Made by a program: the position numbers and the translations under genes. Below, in pieces: positions 24,793 through 37,254 of a DNA stretch of 64,000 nucleotides. The notes under the pieces are model-generated. The model did no database searches. It was not told the DNA's origin and was given only the letters and a program-made list of their open reading frames with translations. The stretch's first letter is position 1. Every line of letters starts with the position of its first letter. The DNA lies in the NCBI GenBank assembly GCA_963691655.1, contig OY829326.1, forward strand, positions 116,285,388 through 116,349,387. The letters run 5' to 3'. The DNA is from Toxonevra muliebris (taxonomy: Eukaryota > Arthropoda > Insecta > Diptera > Pallopteridae).

Positions 24793-25685
24793 CAGTGGTG
24801 GCCATATAAAATCCAACTGAAAACAGTTTTCCCGAAAATTCTTCAAATTTGAAAAATAGCAATAAATCAGGAAACAACAATCCTTCAACAAGAAAGTTAC
24901 GTAAGAAACAACATCGATAGTGATTAAATCGCAATTGACTGGGAAGAAGTTATGGTTAATAGATTGACTATTACAATGACCAGGTATTGTATAGGATCAA
25001 TCTTTTAGGGGCAGCTATCCAAATTTCTGCGGAGGACCCGAGACATAGATTAGAATTACAAAACTATTCATTAATAACTTAATTATATAGAAAACAAATT
25101 ACCAAATGTTAATATTAGTTTTAAAATGTTTTTTTTTTATCTTGTGATTGCTTTGATTCAGACATTCAAATGTCTGTTCGATAACGATGTTTAATACGTA
25201 CTTATATAGTTTTGATAATTTTTGTTTTTAGTAAACTTGAGTTATCACAACAACAGAAAACTTTATTACGTGAAATTTTGATAAAAATGATATTATGTGT
25301 AATTTTTACTTACTATTTTCATAAATTTTTAACTTTAACTATAGCTTGAAAACGACTTAGCATAAATTAACTCATCTGCAGTTTTTTTTAATTTTTAGTA
25401 GAGTAAAATACAATACATTCTGAAAGCTCTAATCAATATCTTTTTAAAATGTACTTTTGTGGCACAACAAAATTTGTAGTTCTATGACAAGTTCTAAAAA
25501 ACTGAAACTGGCGATAACTTTTTAACGGTACATTTCCAGACACTCCTGTAGAACAATTTTTGTGCAAAAATAAACTTACCAAACAATCCCACACATTCAG
25601 CGCATCGTAACTAAAACTCCTACTTCATATTTTGAAAACTTTTCGGGAAAACAAGTTTCAGTGGCATATAATATAGCCACCACTG
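24793..25685. mobile_element. Non-autonomous Tc1-like element (893 bp)
   Basis: The ends begin CAGTGGTGGC on both sides, with imperfect terminal inverted repeats of about 46 bp that include a shared TTTTCCCGAAAA. TA borders both ends (24791-24792, 25686-25687). CAGTG(G/C)TGGCC ends with TA target sites are typical of Tc1-like transposons. I found no transposase motif inside, so it is either a deletion derivative or a MITE. Confidence 0.85.
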
Positions 25686-25687
25686 TA

Positions 25688-28428
25688 TGTAGGTATGTAT
25701 GTGGGCTTCATTTATTTGTCTTTTGTAGGAAAAACCATTTTTTTTATTTTTTTTTTTTTATTTGTTTAAAAGAGAAGTGATGATGATGGCGATTGTGACA
25801 TTATAATAAACAATACAACAACAACAGCATAATTTTTCCTTCTTCGCCTTCCTTTTCTTATTTTTCATCACATCACTTGCTGTCTCAATTGACAGAGAAA
25901 TCGTTTTAAAAATGTCTTCTTCCATATACACACATATGTACATACATACATATACTTTTGGTCTTCATTGTTGTTGCTGAATGTTTAGTTTACCGAAGCT
26001 TTTTTTCGCTTTTTCCTTTATTATTGTGTTTTTCACTCTCTATCTCATACTCGTGAGAGCTTACGCGGTACTCTTAATCACTCCACCAACTCTCGCTGCC
26101 TGCCTATATCACAAAACGTCAATTTCCAATTTAACTTTTGCAGCAGCGTAGAGTAGTGAAGCGTATGTATTTCTTTGTTTCATTGAGATACTTTTCAGTA
26201 TGTTTTTTATTTTGCTTTGGTGCGTTCGACTTGAAATCTAAAACGGCTTTAATTTCGTAGTAGTTTTTCGTTTTGTTATTTCCAATTGTGCTTTTCAAAA
26301 ACAATAGAAAACAACAAAAAAAAAAAAAAAAACAATGTTTACAAGGTAATAATATTTCGAGCACTTTCGATGTATTTTTTGTATTTCTTTATTGTTGAAA
26401 TTGATTTTTTGTTTGCTTTTATTATATAATGCTAGAAAATTATAACCATAAATGTGCATTTAAGTAGTGAAAATGAAGAAAAATCATTTTTATTTTGAGT
26501 CGCATTTAATTTTTTTTTTTTTCAAGTTCTTATAATATGGAGATAAAATATGAAACTCAAAGAGAATCGTCATCATTTACACCTATTAACTGTGTATGTG
26601 TGTGTGTGATTGACTGTGTGCTTTTTAAATTTTTCTCTTTTTTGTTTTTATTTTCTGATTCACTCACAAATTGTAAGGTCAAGGACCTTTTTATGTTTTT
26701 TGAAGAAATCGGCAAAAAATTACAAAGACAAATTACAAAATGGATTGTTGATTTTTAAGCAATTAAAAAAAAAAAGAAGTAATAAATCTATAAATGACTG
26801 TCCCTGACTAAACTCACTAAAAGTATCCATATATCCAGTTCCAATTAGATCTTAAAATTTTGACCGGATATCCGATATCTTTAAAAACAAATATAGTTTA
26901 ATTTTTATTTTCGCCGCAAATAAAATTAAATTTGTTTGAACATATATTTGCAATTTAATGGTTTCGGATACTATGTAAATCCCAGATCTAAAAAAGTTGA
27001 GAACAAAATTCCTACCCTAACGATGAAAATCTCATACAATTTAATCGTTGTTCATGAATAAAAAAATTAAACGCACGATTAGGTAATTTCTTCATCATTA
27101 ATTTGTGCTTTTCCTGTTGGAGCTTAGGGTTTGATAAAGCATCTCCATATTGTTCTATTTTTAGCCATTTGACACCGTTTTTTCTTTTGAACCCGCTCTC
27201 TTCAAAGAAGTTTTTGATAATCTCTTGCAATTTTTTTAAAGTTATAGTTCAATGCTTGTATTGACGGCGTAATTCCTTGTAACTACGTCTTCTTTAAAAT
27301 TAGAAAAATGGAAGAGGTAAAAACGGAAACGGAACGATTTCTTTGTAGGGTTACGCGGTGTTTGACAAATCCGCTCAAATTTTAATAACTTAAGGTAATT
27401 TGCTAGTTGATCTTCTTAGTCAAAAGGTGCCTTGGAATGTTAGTATTAACTTATATAAATGCTAAATTATGACGTGTCTTTATGGGACAAAAACAAATCT
27501 GGACAACGGGTTGGTGATGAAATCTTCAGTAACAGAATTTCAAAATCTCAGAAATTTCACCACAGTTGATAAAATCTCTACATTTTAATTTCCATCAATA
27601 AAATCTCATATTTTTTCATCGATAAAATCTCCGAATCAAGATTTCAGATTCTTCTGCAAAAATCTTTTCAAATCTGCATTAGGATTTCGTTTAGCTTATA
27701 AATAGATATTTAAAATATTAGAATTTAGAGACTTTAGTGATGGAGGTTAAAATTTGGTGATTTTTCAATGTAGATTTTAGTTCTAAAATTTTTGATTATA
27801 AAGGATCGAATTTATTAAATCGCTGAGTCACTGAATTTTTAATAATTTTTCATTCCAGGGGGTAACCCCTGTTGTATTTTCAAATATCAGTGCAAAATAA
27901 ATATCCTCTGCTTTGACATTTTTTCTATACGATAGGGGAGTAGATATAACAGATTTTCCGGTTTGTTATCCTTAAATGTTCCATGCCGATAAGGAATGAG
28001 ATTAAGATTTTTATGAATTTGTTAAAATTTTTTTTTTTTTACATTTTTGTTTTCCTTCCCTTAAAGTAGAAGGAAGTCAATCCTCATTCTCGGTAGCATT
28101 TTATGGCTTATGTTTGCTTGCTTTTATTGAGGTAGTTACAGGCAGTCTGGATATTAAATAAGCATGCACATTTCGGCTTGTACTCTATCTCGAACGCACT
28201 GCAAACAAGTTTTAAGTGATTAAAAATTTAAAATTTTCTCATACAAACAAATACGAGTGTATGAATAAGAGAAAAATAGAAAAATAAAAACAGAGATAAA
28301 ATGAGACACCACCACAAATGACCTTGAAAATTACGACTACTGCAAATGCAACGACGACTATGGCAACGAAAACGATAGCAAATATGCACTCGGTTTAGGA
28401 GAAAACGTTTGCTACGAATATTTGTGTT
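25688..28428. other. Intergenic, no gene seen; CTC motif cluster
   Basis: No gene supported. Microsatellites (CATA near 25930; TG near 26594-26608) and A runs occur. At 27570-27640 the motif ATAAAATCTC recurs three times within about 60 bp. The minus-strand frame 28228-28437 abuts the Tc1 fossil and has no known motif. Confidence 0.45.
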
Positions 28429-28430
28429 TA

Positions 28431-29130
28431 CAGTCATACCTCGATATATACATATATAGCAGTTTACTCTTAGACGGTGAGACTAGTCTCATGCAACTCT
28501 TAAAAATGTAGGGAAGAGGGGAGAAACAACAGGGAATAGACAAAATCTTTCGGGCAGCATTTTGATGAAACTTGTTTACGTTTTTTTTTTACATTTTCGT
28601 AGTTACTTATTTTTCCATATCGAGGAAATGTAGTAGCCACACTTGGTGTACAGCCATCAACAGAATGATCTAGTGGACCGTGAACAGTTCAGTGAAGGTT
28701 TGTTATATCATTTAAATTAGGGATGTGGCAAATTATGCATTTTCACTGGCAGTCGGAACCCAAAGAGGATGGCGGAAAGAGGAAATTGGACTATCACCAT
28801 TAATTGAAAGAAAAAACGTTTGGATTCTGCAGAAGGACAACGACCCCGAACACTTAAGTCAGTTTTACATTGCAGGGAAGCAAGAAAATTAACAACTTCT
28901 GTTTGGTTTTGGAGGGTTCTGCAGACATTCTGACGAAGTTCAAGAGTCTAGTAATTTAAAAGCATTTGAACCTTCAAAGTTGAGGAGTCTAAAAATGCAC
29001 GCATTGATTATTCTTTTAGCCAATGCTGGCCCTGCACAGATAACTTCACGATTGATTCTATCTGATCACTACATTATGTGCTTATGTTAGAAATAAAACT
29101 CGCTCAGTAACATATATCGAGGTATTACTG
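28431..29130 (+). mobile_element. Decayed Tc1-like transposon with transposase remnant (700 bp)
   Basis: The ends are CAGTCATACCTCGATATAT and, from the right, CAGTAATACCTCGATATAT, each bordered by TA (28429-28430, 29131-29132). Inside, the plus strand at about 28818-28860 reads VWILQKDNDPEHLS, a clear match to the Tc1 motif around the second catalytic Asp (WxxQQDNDPKH). No first Asp block or NPIE block is readable, so the element is internally deleted and inactive. Confidence 0.8.
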
Positions 29131-29132
29131 TA

Positions 29133-29824
29133 TGTAGATACAGTAACACGACTATTCGTTTTTATGAATGTTCTGCGGCTAATGGAGTTAACTACTATAT
29201 ACTACAACAAAATCTACTGCAAAAAAAAAAATATATATATAAGACCATAATTTCTCTTTTCTTTGTTTACTTACTATTAAAACTATTTCATGTCTAAATT
29301 TCTTAGAAAATATAAGCAAATAAACATACGATGATAATGCTATATACGAGTATATTGATAGTTAATGCGATTGTAACGCACTGCATACATTTATAAACAT
29401 TGTAACAAGACTGTGCGTGCGAACTATGAGGAATGACCGTGACCATACCAATTACTACCTACTGAGACCTCATAAATCGAAAAATCTTTTCTTTTTTAAT
29501 ATGTTTTAAAGATACGAATTAAAGTACTTTTTCCGAACACGTGTGCCTCTGAAAATCGAGAATTTAAGTAACAATTCACTTGTTGTCACACTTGATATTT
29601 ATTTGGAATTTTGTTCATTGCAATTTTAGTTTCCAATTTTTTGAAATCCTAAATATGTTTTGAAAGATTCAGGGTCAAGAACATCAGAAAATTCCAGACC
29701 TGTTTTATTTTGTATACACTATTAGATAAAAAATATCACGAAGTAGTTTGGGTTTACTGATTAGCCTGTTTTGAGCTGTTGTTCCTTAAATTATAAGGCA
29801 AACAAATTTAGGTGTCATTGATTA
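29133..29824. other. Intergenic, no gene seen
   Basis: No supported feature apart from AT-rich DNA and a short TA microsatellite near 29232-29241. Confidence 0.5.
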
Positions 29825-30262
29825 TGTACACAGTGCAACAAAATTTCAACTTTTGCGTGAGATTTTCCAACGGTTTTATAGTAATCTGGGATCGGTGATC
29901 ACGACTGCCTACTCAGTTGTTTTCCTTCACATCTAGTTATCCCACAATATGAACCTGAATCCGGAAAAATGTGGTATTCAGGGGCTATTAAGAAATTTGT
30001 TTATTTTAACAGATACGGATTTAATATCTGAAGCAAAGTTGTTAAGCATAAACAAATTTTCATAAACACTTTTCTTCCATCTCCTACTCTACCGTACCTA
30101 AATGGGGTTTTATACCCCCTTTTTCGATAAATGACCGGTAAAAAAACCGTTAAGAAAACTATAATACTGTTTTTAGAGAAAACGCTCCTTGTTAAAAATT
30201 ATGGGGGTCCTGAAACATCGAAATTACCTACGAGGTACACATTTCCCAGAATAATGCAAAAC
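29825..30262 (-). repeat. Dispersed ~430-bp repeat, copy 2 (inverted to copy 1)
   Basis: It is the reverse complement of 23490-23915 with scattered substitutions and small gaps. The two copies enclose about 5.9 kb that contains two unrelated Tc1-type elements. Confidence 0.8.
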
Positions 30263-30304
30263 CTGAGTTTTTTTTAGAACCAAACCACTCACTACGTACG
30301 TTAT

Positions 30305-30412
30305 TAATAGAATCGTTAGTTGTAATCGCGTTAAAAGTCAAATGCTTGTACTACAGACACGTGGTTCAATCCCTTGTGGAGCCAACAAATTTTAATTTTT
30401 TTTTTTTTTTTT
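30305..30412 (+). repeat. tRNA-derived SINE or tRNA-like retroposon
   Basis: TAGTTGTAATCGCG is box-A-like and GGTTCAATCCC (30363-30373) is an exact Pol III box B. A polyT run (30395-30412) follows, which would terminate Pol III. Sequence and orientation differ from the four other SINE copies, so it is probably another family. It does not fold into a normal tRNA by eye (no clean acceptor stem), so I do not call a tRNA gene. Confidence 0.55.
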
Positions 30413-30744
30413 AATTTCTGGTAATTTGTAGGTGTCTGTTGTACAGTACTTGTCTACTTTGAACTTGCATGTTCATTTTCATACAAATTGGAAAGCATAT
30501 ACGATTCAATATTCCTTTCGACGTGTCAAACAAAACCTACTGTTATCTCTGTTTTCCCTCTATATTTAATTGCATTCGCCTGAAAGGGTCAACCATACCT
30601 GCAAATAAAGAATTTCGTTCAAACTGTTTATCGGTAAATATCGATACCACAAAAATTTAAATAAATTATAGAATTATTCTATTCATTTTGTTTTGTGCAA
30701 ATTTATTCTTGGGTTTTTTTTTTTTTTTTTTAATTTTTTCTTTG

Positions 30745-30838
30745 CAGCTCGGAACCCCCAGAATCGCGGAGCGTTGAGGCGGCTGCCTCACTTGCCTCCA
30801 GGTTAAGTTGGTACTGCTGGAAAGTGATGCATTTTTAC
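30745..30838. other. Probable hAT terminal fragment
   Basis: The minus strand begins CAGCAGTACCAACTTAACC and runs into GGCAAGTGAGGCAGCCGCCTC. This resembles the CAGxxGxxC...GGCCCxxGAGGC subterminal style of ZMYM-type hAT elements (compare 18583). Only one end is seen. Confidence 0.35.
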
Positions 30839-30856
30839 TGAATCACACACTCATAA

Positions 30857-31621
30857 GGCTGATATTACACGGTCAATGTTTTGCTGTCAGTGTTTTTTGT
30901 TTTTACTCTATTTTCATCGTTTTGTTTGATGCCCTGTTACACTATGGCTGATGTTACACAGTCAATGATTTCCTGTCAATGTTTTCTGTTTTTACTCTCT
31001 CTTCATCATTTTGCTTGATGCCCAGTTACACCATCAATTTTTTGCTGTACGTTTTTTTTTACTACTTTTATCCCCAACTATGTTTTTCCAGCTTAAAAGT
31101 ATTTAATTGTATTTTGGAGTGAATGAAAATTCAACAATTTAAAATGGAAAATAATTATTATGACAATATGAGATAACATTGGTCGAAATAGCAACAAATT
31201 ATACAAAAAATATGACATTTATGTATGGAAAACGCAGAAAAATACTGCTTAAAATTTGCAAACTATTAAAAAAGGCTCCGCCACTTTGTTTCTTGGTCAT
31301 TGAATTACCATGTTTTTATAAAAATTATTAAGTAATTTTTTAAACAGCACTCATTTTCACAAACAAACAAAAGCCAAACAACGCAGAGGGTGCAAAGAAA
31401 AAAAAAGTATTTATAAGTTAGTAAAAATAGCAGTATTTACCAGTAAAATATAACAGTGTATCTCGGGCAACCCCATTTTATTTGAAGTGATGTAGGTTTT
31501 TTCCGTCATCAAAAAAGTTTGAAGTGAAATGTACTCATTCTCTCTTTTGCTCAGTGTTCATTTTTCAAAGCAACAAAAATTTCATTGTTTGACAGCAAAA
31601 CATTGGTCGTGTAACATCGCC
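30857..31621. mobile_element. 765-bp MITE with 89-bp internal tandem repeat
   Basis: The left end GGCTGATATTACACGGTCAA and right end (reverse complement) GGCGATGTTACACGACCAA continue into an identical ATGTTTTGCTGTCA, giving terminal inverted repeats of about 35 bp. The left arm is duplicated in tandem: a second unit starts at 30946 (period 89) and a partial third at 31035. No coding capacity. Target duplication and superfamily were not resolved. Confidence 0.8.
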
Positions 31622-31624
31622 TTT

Positions 31625-32165
31625 TTTTATTTTTTACGGATTACGTCAGGGTTCTGACTTATTAGAGAATTTTGGAAAAGTGTGCTAACCCAAAAGTTTT
31701 TTAAAAAGTTGATCTGATTGTTGCACTGTGTAAATATAAATTTAATATTTTCCTTTCCCTCATTGCATTGCCCACAAAGTTATCCCACTCTCCTAACTTT
31801 GTTTTACATGGATGCTACCTTGGCAACATAAAGAGACCAGCTCTCTTCTTTTTTGAACTCAAATTTTGTATGAAACTCATACGCACTGTTGCATTTTCCT
31901 TACTCGGAAATCCTTTATCACAAATAGATATTAAAAAATGCATCTTTAGCACTCAGTTATTGTTGTGTTTGTAATTGCTGATTCACCTTATTCTATCATA
32001 TAAGCTCACTCAAAATGTGAGCTTCTCTATTGCTATTCGCTAAATGCATTTGTAGCTATGTACAAAATACTGTGCGGAATACACTATACTTCAGTGATAG
32101 AGAGAAGTGCAGAGCGCAAGTGAGAGTGTAAGAGAATGTTGATGGTCACATGTGGCAGCAAGTAT
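31625..32165. promoter_or_regulatory. Upstream region of the main promoter
   Basis: Between the MITE and the core promoter are GAGAG/GTGAGAG motifs (32100-32136), of the kind bound by GAGA-type factors in flies, and a perfect E-box palindrome CACATGTG (32147-32154). The plus frame 31768-31974 has no known motif and is not called. Confidence 0.35.
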
Positions 32166-32225
32166 TATAAAGCCAGGCATGTGAGCGTATCTCAGTTCAG
32201 TTTGTATTTGTGATTTGAACGGATT
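32166..32225 (+). promoter_or_regulatory. Core promoter: TATA box plus initiator
   Basis: TATAAA (32166-32171) lies 28 bp before the A of TCAGTT (A at 32194), matching the insect TATA-initiator geometry and the Drosophila Inr consensus TCAGTY. A GGATT at +28 to +32 matches four of five positions of the downstream promoter element RGWYV at its required distance. This combination is unlikely by chance and marks a plus-strand transcription start. The nearest large plus-strand gene downstream is the KIAA0232-like gene, so the assignment to it is an inference. Confidence 0.65.
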
Positions 32226-32340
32226 TCTTAATTTTTGTTAAACATTTTTGCAATACGGGACGACGACATAAGAAATACACTGCTGCAGATAGTTTTTTTT
32301 TTACAATTAATTTTTGCAGTTGTTATACTGCAAAAAGTGT
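32194..32340 (+). other. Probable first (untranslated) exon of the KIAA0232-like gene
   Basis: It runs from the predicted initiator to a strong donor (GTAAGT at 32341-32346). There is no sizeable open frame. Joining to the acceptor at 40814 is inferred; RNA data would be needed to prove the link. Confidence 0.4.
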
Positions 32341-35300
32341 GTAAGTGTTCGTGCGTTTAGATAAAAAGAGCACAAAAAAAAAAAAAAAACAAAAAATAAA
32401 TAATATTTATTTTACTGAAAAACGGAAGAAAAATCGTGTCTTGTTTGTGAATGCTGCTGCCGCTGCTACTTTTCAATGCATTTTCCATTGTTTTAAATTT
32501 GTTTTCTTTTATTTTTGAAACATTGTGCCAAATAACTTACTATTTAGACATTATTGTGAAAAAATAATCTAAAAATCGATACATTCTGCAAAAAAGAAGA
32601 GAATAAATTAATATTTTTTAGACTGATTCCGAAATTATCATGTAAAGAAAAATACAACAAAAATTTAAAAATTTGTTCGAAACTAAACGAATTCTACGAA
32701 AAAAAAAAAAAATTAACGACAACGACGACGAAAAAGACGACATCATCGATTAAACAATCGAATTTGATGATGTACGTATTGCACTAAACAAATTTTTTTA
32801 TACATACATATATACGAGTTTTTTGTTGTCTTATTTATTTTATTTTTATAAATATTTCATTAATTTTTTCGTTTTCTTTCATATTTGAAACTTAAATTAT
32901 GTAATTTTTGTTTTTGTTGCTATCAACGAAAATTTAATGTTTTCATACTTTCGTGGTATCAGTGAAATTTTTTATGTATAGTACTCAAAATTTTTACTCT
33001 TTCTCTTTGTGCCATTTTTTCTATAATCAACTGCATAAAAAATAAAAAAATATGTAGTATTACTTATAGTAGTAGATACAATAAGTTTGTAATATGTTCG
33101 CAATGGTGTGGGATTCTTCGCAGTAATAGTTGTTGCTACTGCTGCTGCTCATGTTATTGTTGTTGTTTTAGTGCACTTTGCAAGCTGTAAAGTTCCTCAA
33201 CGATGTCGTTTGTTGTTATTTTACATGCAACTCACTTACCTTGCAGTATTTCTTCTTTTTTTCTCTTTGTTGTTTTTGCTTTTTCATTTCATTTTAATTT
33301 CATTTGTTACTCACTAACGAGCGAGTTATCTTTATCTTTGGCTTTATGCCTCTCTGTTAATGTTTGCCATTTTTTTATTTTTTATTATTCTTTCTTTCAT
33401 TTATTTGTTTTTCCGCACACACTAACTGCACTATACACACACACACACACATTTACATATATCTCTAAATATATTCACAAGAAAGAAAAAAAAGTGTAGT
33501 AGCAATCTACTACTATCGTTTTAATGAAAGAGTGAGTGAGTGGCTGTTGTCGTAGCAGCAGCAGCTGATTTCATGTTAGTTATAATTTTTTTTTTTTTTT
33601 TTAATTATTTTTGGTTTATTTTGTTGTACTTTTTTTGTGGAATTCATTTTATTTTATTTTTTATACCAGTATATTTACTATTACTACTGCAATCAGCAAC
33701 TACTCGAATTGTTGTTGTATTATGTACATATGTATATGTTTAGTTTTACATGGTCATCATTCTATGGGAAAATAGGTTGTGACCTGTTTAGTAACACTAC
33801 TGGAAAATTCTCTCTACCCTGCTTAAAAATTATGTGACCTAATTAACAAAAAAAAAAAAAAAAGTAGAAAATGCATTGAAAAATGTATTCGCTTGTACAT
33901 TTATTTTAAGGGCGTGGTATGAGTTGTGTACATTTTGTTGACATAATAGTAAAATTATAAATAATGTATGTAAATATAAATATATTAATAAGGGTTGACA
34001 GTTTGGGTGGAAAGACATTTATTTTTGTATCCTAGCACCCACAATACGCACCCAACCGTACCGTTCATTATGTTATAGGCTGATGTCTAATCCAGGGATC
34101 TGGTACTCACAATACGATTCCCTTACCATCAACTTAAGTAGATTAATCCTAATTTAATTCTTAGTCGATTTTAGGCTTCAAAATATTGCATTAGCATGTC
34201 CAATAATCTACACGGATTACGCACCTCGAGTAGTGAAGAGTCCTAAAGCTTCTACTAGAAACTCACTTTCCACGATGTCCAATAAATAACTTTCCTTGTA
34301 AAAAAATTATCCAAACACAGCTTAAGCTAGATTACGGATAATTTCATATCATGCCAAACCTCCAGGACAAGACAGTGTAGGTCTCATCGAAATTCTGAAT
34401 TTATAGTCTCTGATCCTTAGCTGTCTGATATCTATATTATAGTGAATACCTAACTCTAACCCATATTCCAGAAAACTAGAACCAGGTAAAAGTGGCCTTT
34501 ATATTCAAAGAGGGACTATGACCTATTTATTAATAAATTTTGAAAGACTAGTTGTAGCTCAGTTACGCCTGATTATAGCCAAAATGTTGTTTAACCCTTT
34601 ATTGAAAAAAAAAAAAAAAAAAAAACTATTAAAAATTCGCCTTGGTTAGATGCATTTGCTGATATAGAGGAATTTTTTTCAGCAATGTTAAGCTCATAGT
34701 AACGCAAACACTCAAGGTTACAGAAAATTTTTCTAAGATCTCTAGAGATTTTTATTTTAGTGGCGTTTTGACAACTGCTCTAACTATGACACTAAATATT
34801 CTTAGCAGGACATTACTGTTACGGCCTGCGAAAGAAGGCTGGTTTAATTTACCAATGACTTCTGCAGAAGTTGTAAAGGCGAAGTTGAAGCAAAACCGAT
34901 CCACTATCTCCAATGCACATGACCAGCGTTGAATTAAAGAAGAAATTTTCAGATCAATGATTTTACTACAGTTCAGTAATCTATTAGCATTGTCTGTCGT
35001 CGCTTTGTATCGGATAGCAGTTGTGTTGCCCTCAGAACGGCCTAGAGAAACAGCACAACGAAATCTGTTGATTTTGCACTAAGATTTTTAAGGTTTAGGA
35101 AGAAATTAAATCCGCAAAATAATAATAAAGAAAAAAATAAAAAAACCGGGATAAAAAATCATGAAGTGAACCGATAGATGAAGCTTAAATTTTTTAGAGA
35201 AACTGCTGAATTAATTTATCTGATCGTTAAATAGTAATTACGATAATTTCTTTCGTAAAACGAAAACGCTTCAACAATGATTCAAATAAACAAATAAATT

Positions 35301-37254
35301 TTTCTTTTATATTGCGTTTTATCTATCTATCATCATACATTACGATATGTCCCGATATGCATTTGAACAAAAAAAGTAGAAAAAAAACAACATAAATGTT
35401 AATTCAATAATCAAAGTTGAAGCTCTAATCTCTTTACACACTGCTGGTGGTGATTTAGTAAACGTTTGTACTTTGCTTAGAAGTTGATTGTTGCTTGATC
35501 ATTGTATTTTTGCTCATCACTGCTGTTGGTTGGCCACCGCTTATGGTTGCTGGCTGGTATCATCAAGATCATCGCTATCACCATCAAGCATAATCATCAT
35601 TCCAAACATTCAATTATTTGCTATCGTTTAAAATCGTTTATATATATCAGCATTTTATATCTTTCATTTGTTTGTTTGCCTCTTTCGTTGCCTTTCGCTC
35701 TCTCTCTCCGCCTCTCTTGCATTATTTTCTTCATTTATGAATGAATCACAAACATATTCACTTTTTTTTTCCTTTGGTTGGTTGTTGTTTTATCTTTAAT
35801 ATTTGCTGTGAATGTCATGTTGAATGTTTGCATGTGTGCTGTGTGTGTGTGTATCTGCTTTCTTTTTTCGCATTCACAATTGAAAAACACGTAAAACTTT
35901 AAAAATATGTATATGATGTACTAAGTTATCGTAGACGTTGGTTTGTCCGTCCGTCATCCTCTTGGTCGTCGTGTGCACTTGTTTTTCTCGGATTGCTGCT
36001 GCTGTTGTTGTTGTTTTAGATAGTTATTGACTTCCTTCATTTCTGTCTTTCATCCGAATTGTTCTACGTCTGTCTGCCTGCAAAAAAAAAAAAAAAAAAA
36101 AAATTACCCATTTTGGTTGGCTTTGCTGTTTGCTTTTTCTGTTGTGATTTGTTTTCCCCTCACCCCGTTTATCTCTATCTTTCAATATATATTTTCTTTA
36201 TTTACGTATGTATGTACGTATATCTGAAAATCATATATATCGTCCCAACAATATCGCACTTTGTACTTGTTGATGATAATACGCCGAGAGAGTCGCCGCC
36301 GACAATAACGTCCGGCAGCGCGTTCATTCGTTCCGTTCTGCTACTTGGACCACCAAATCATTTTTCGTTTGCTGTTCATTAAATATAATGCAATTATTTT
36401 GTTCGTTCTTTTAATTTTCTAAGTATTTTAGTTTCAATTTACTACTCGCACATTTAACTGACGCCTTCTTTACAAACTGATAAGCATCAATGTCCCATAA
36501 AAAAGAATGAATATGTATGACTGTATGAATGTGCATTTATTGGAAGTAGTTAGTTAGTAGTTAAGTATTATTTTCTAAAAATAGATTTTGCTTTCAGTAG
36601 AAACGATTAGGTTTTATTTTGTGTTTTCAATTCTTACGTTGAATATTAATAGGTCGCGTATTATTGGTTGCTCTTCATATTTCAATAAACAAGTAATCAT
36701 TTCTTGGCTTTGATTCGTCATATTCATTGCATATGTATTTTCTATCTAAACTATAATGAACTATATTTATAGCAAATAAATCTTCTGCTTTCTAAATAGT
36801 TCTGTACACTAAGAGCTTCTTAATATTTTCAATTTAATCAATGCACACACCATGAGTGAAAGATTGCTAGATTTTTGCCTAGCTATTTCGATGGTTTTCC
36901 GTTCAGCTTGAGTTTTCTAAGTGACAAAAACAATATGAAGTTAAATCTCTTGGTAGGACGGTCTAGAGACTCAGGTCTTCAAAATAATCCCGAGGAAATT
37001 GATACTGATATATTTTTTTTTTAAGGCAAAAAGGCATTAGAAAAATTTAAATGTAAAAAAAAGTATAACCATTATGAGTGCATTCATTTTTTTTGGTTCA
37101 TAACAATTACCGTAACCGAAATTTATTGTTTTTTGAGTGCCATATCAATTACAGCAATAAAAATTTTATTTTGGTTATCCTTAACCAATATTGCAATCAA
37201 AATTTTATTTGGATTACCCATAAACTAATATCGCAACCAAAAATTTTTGATTGG

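Noticed and set aside
30305..30412. Functional tRNA gene
   Set aside because: Box A and box B are present, but no acceptor-stem pairing or standard anticodon loop can be drawn; better read as a SINE-type retroposon.
33108..33837. Chain of hydrophobic and triplet-repeat ORFs
   Set aside because: Products of GTT/CTG/TTA repeats inside a probable intron; several frames open together.
34600..35100. Possible transposase or host coding fragment around SVVALYRIAVVLPSERP
   Set aside because: A single short frame without enough pattern to assign a family.
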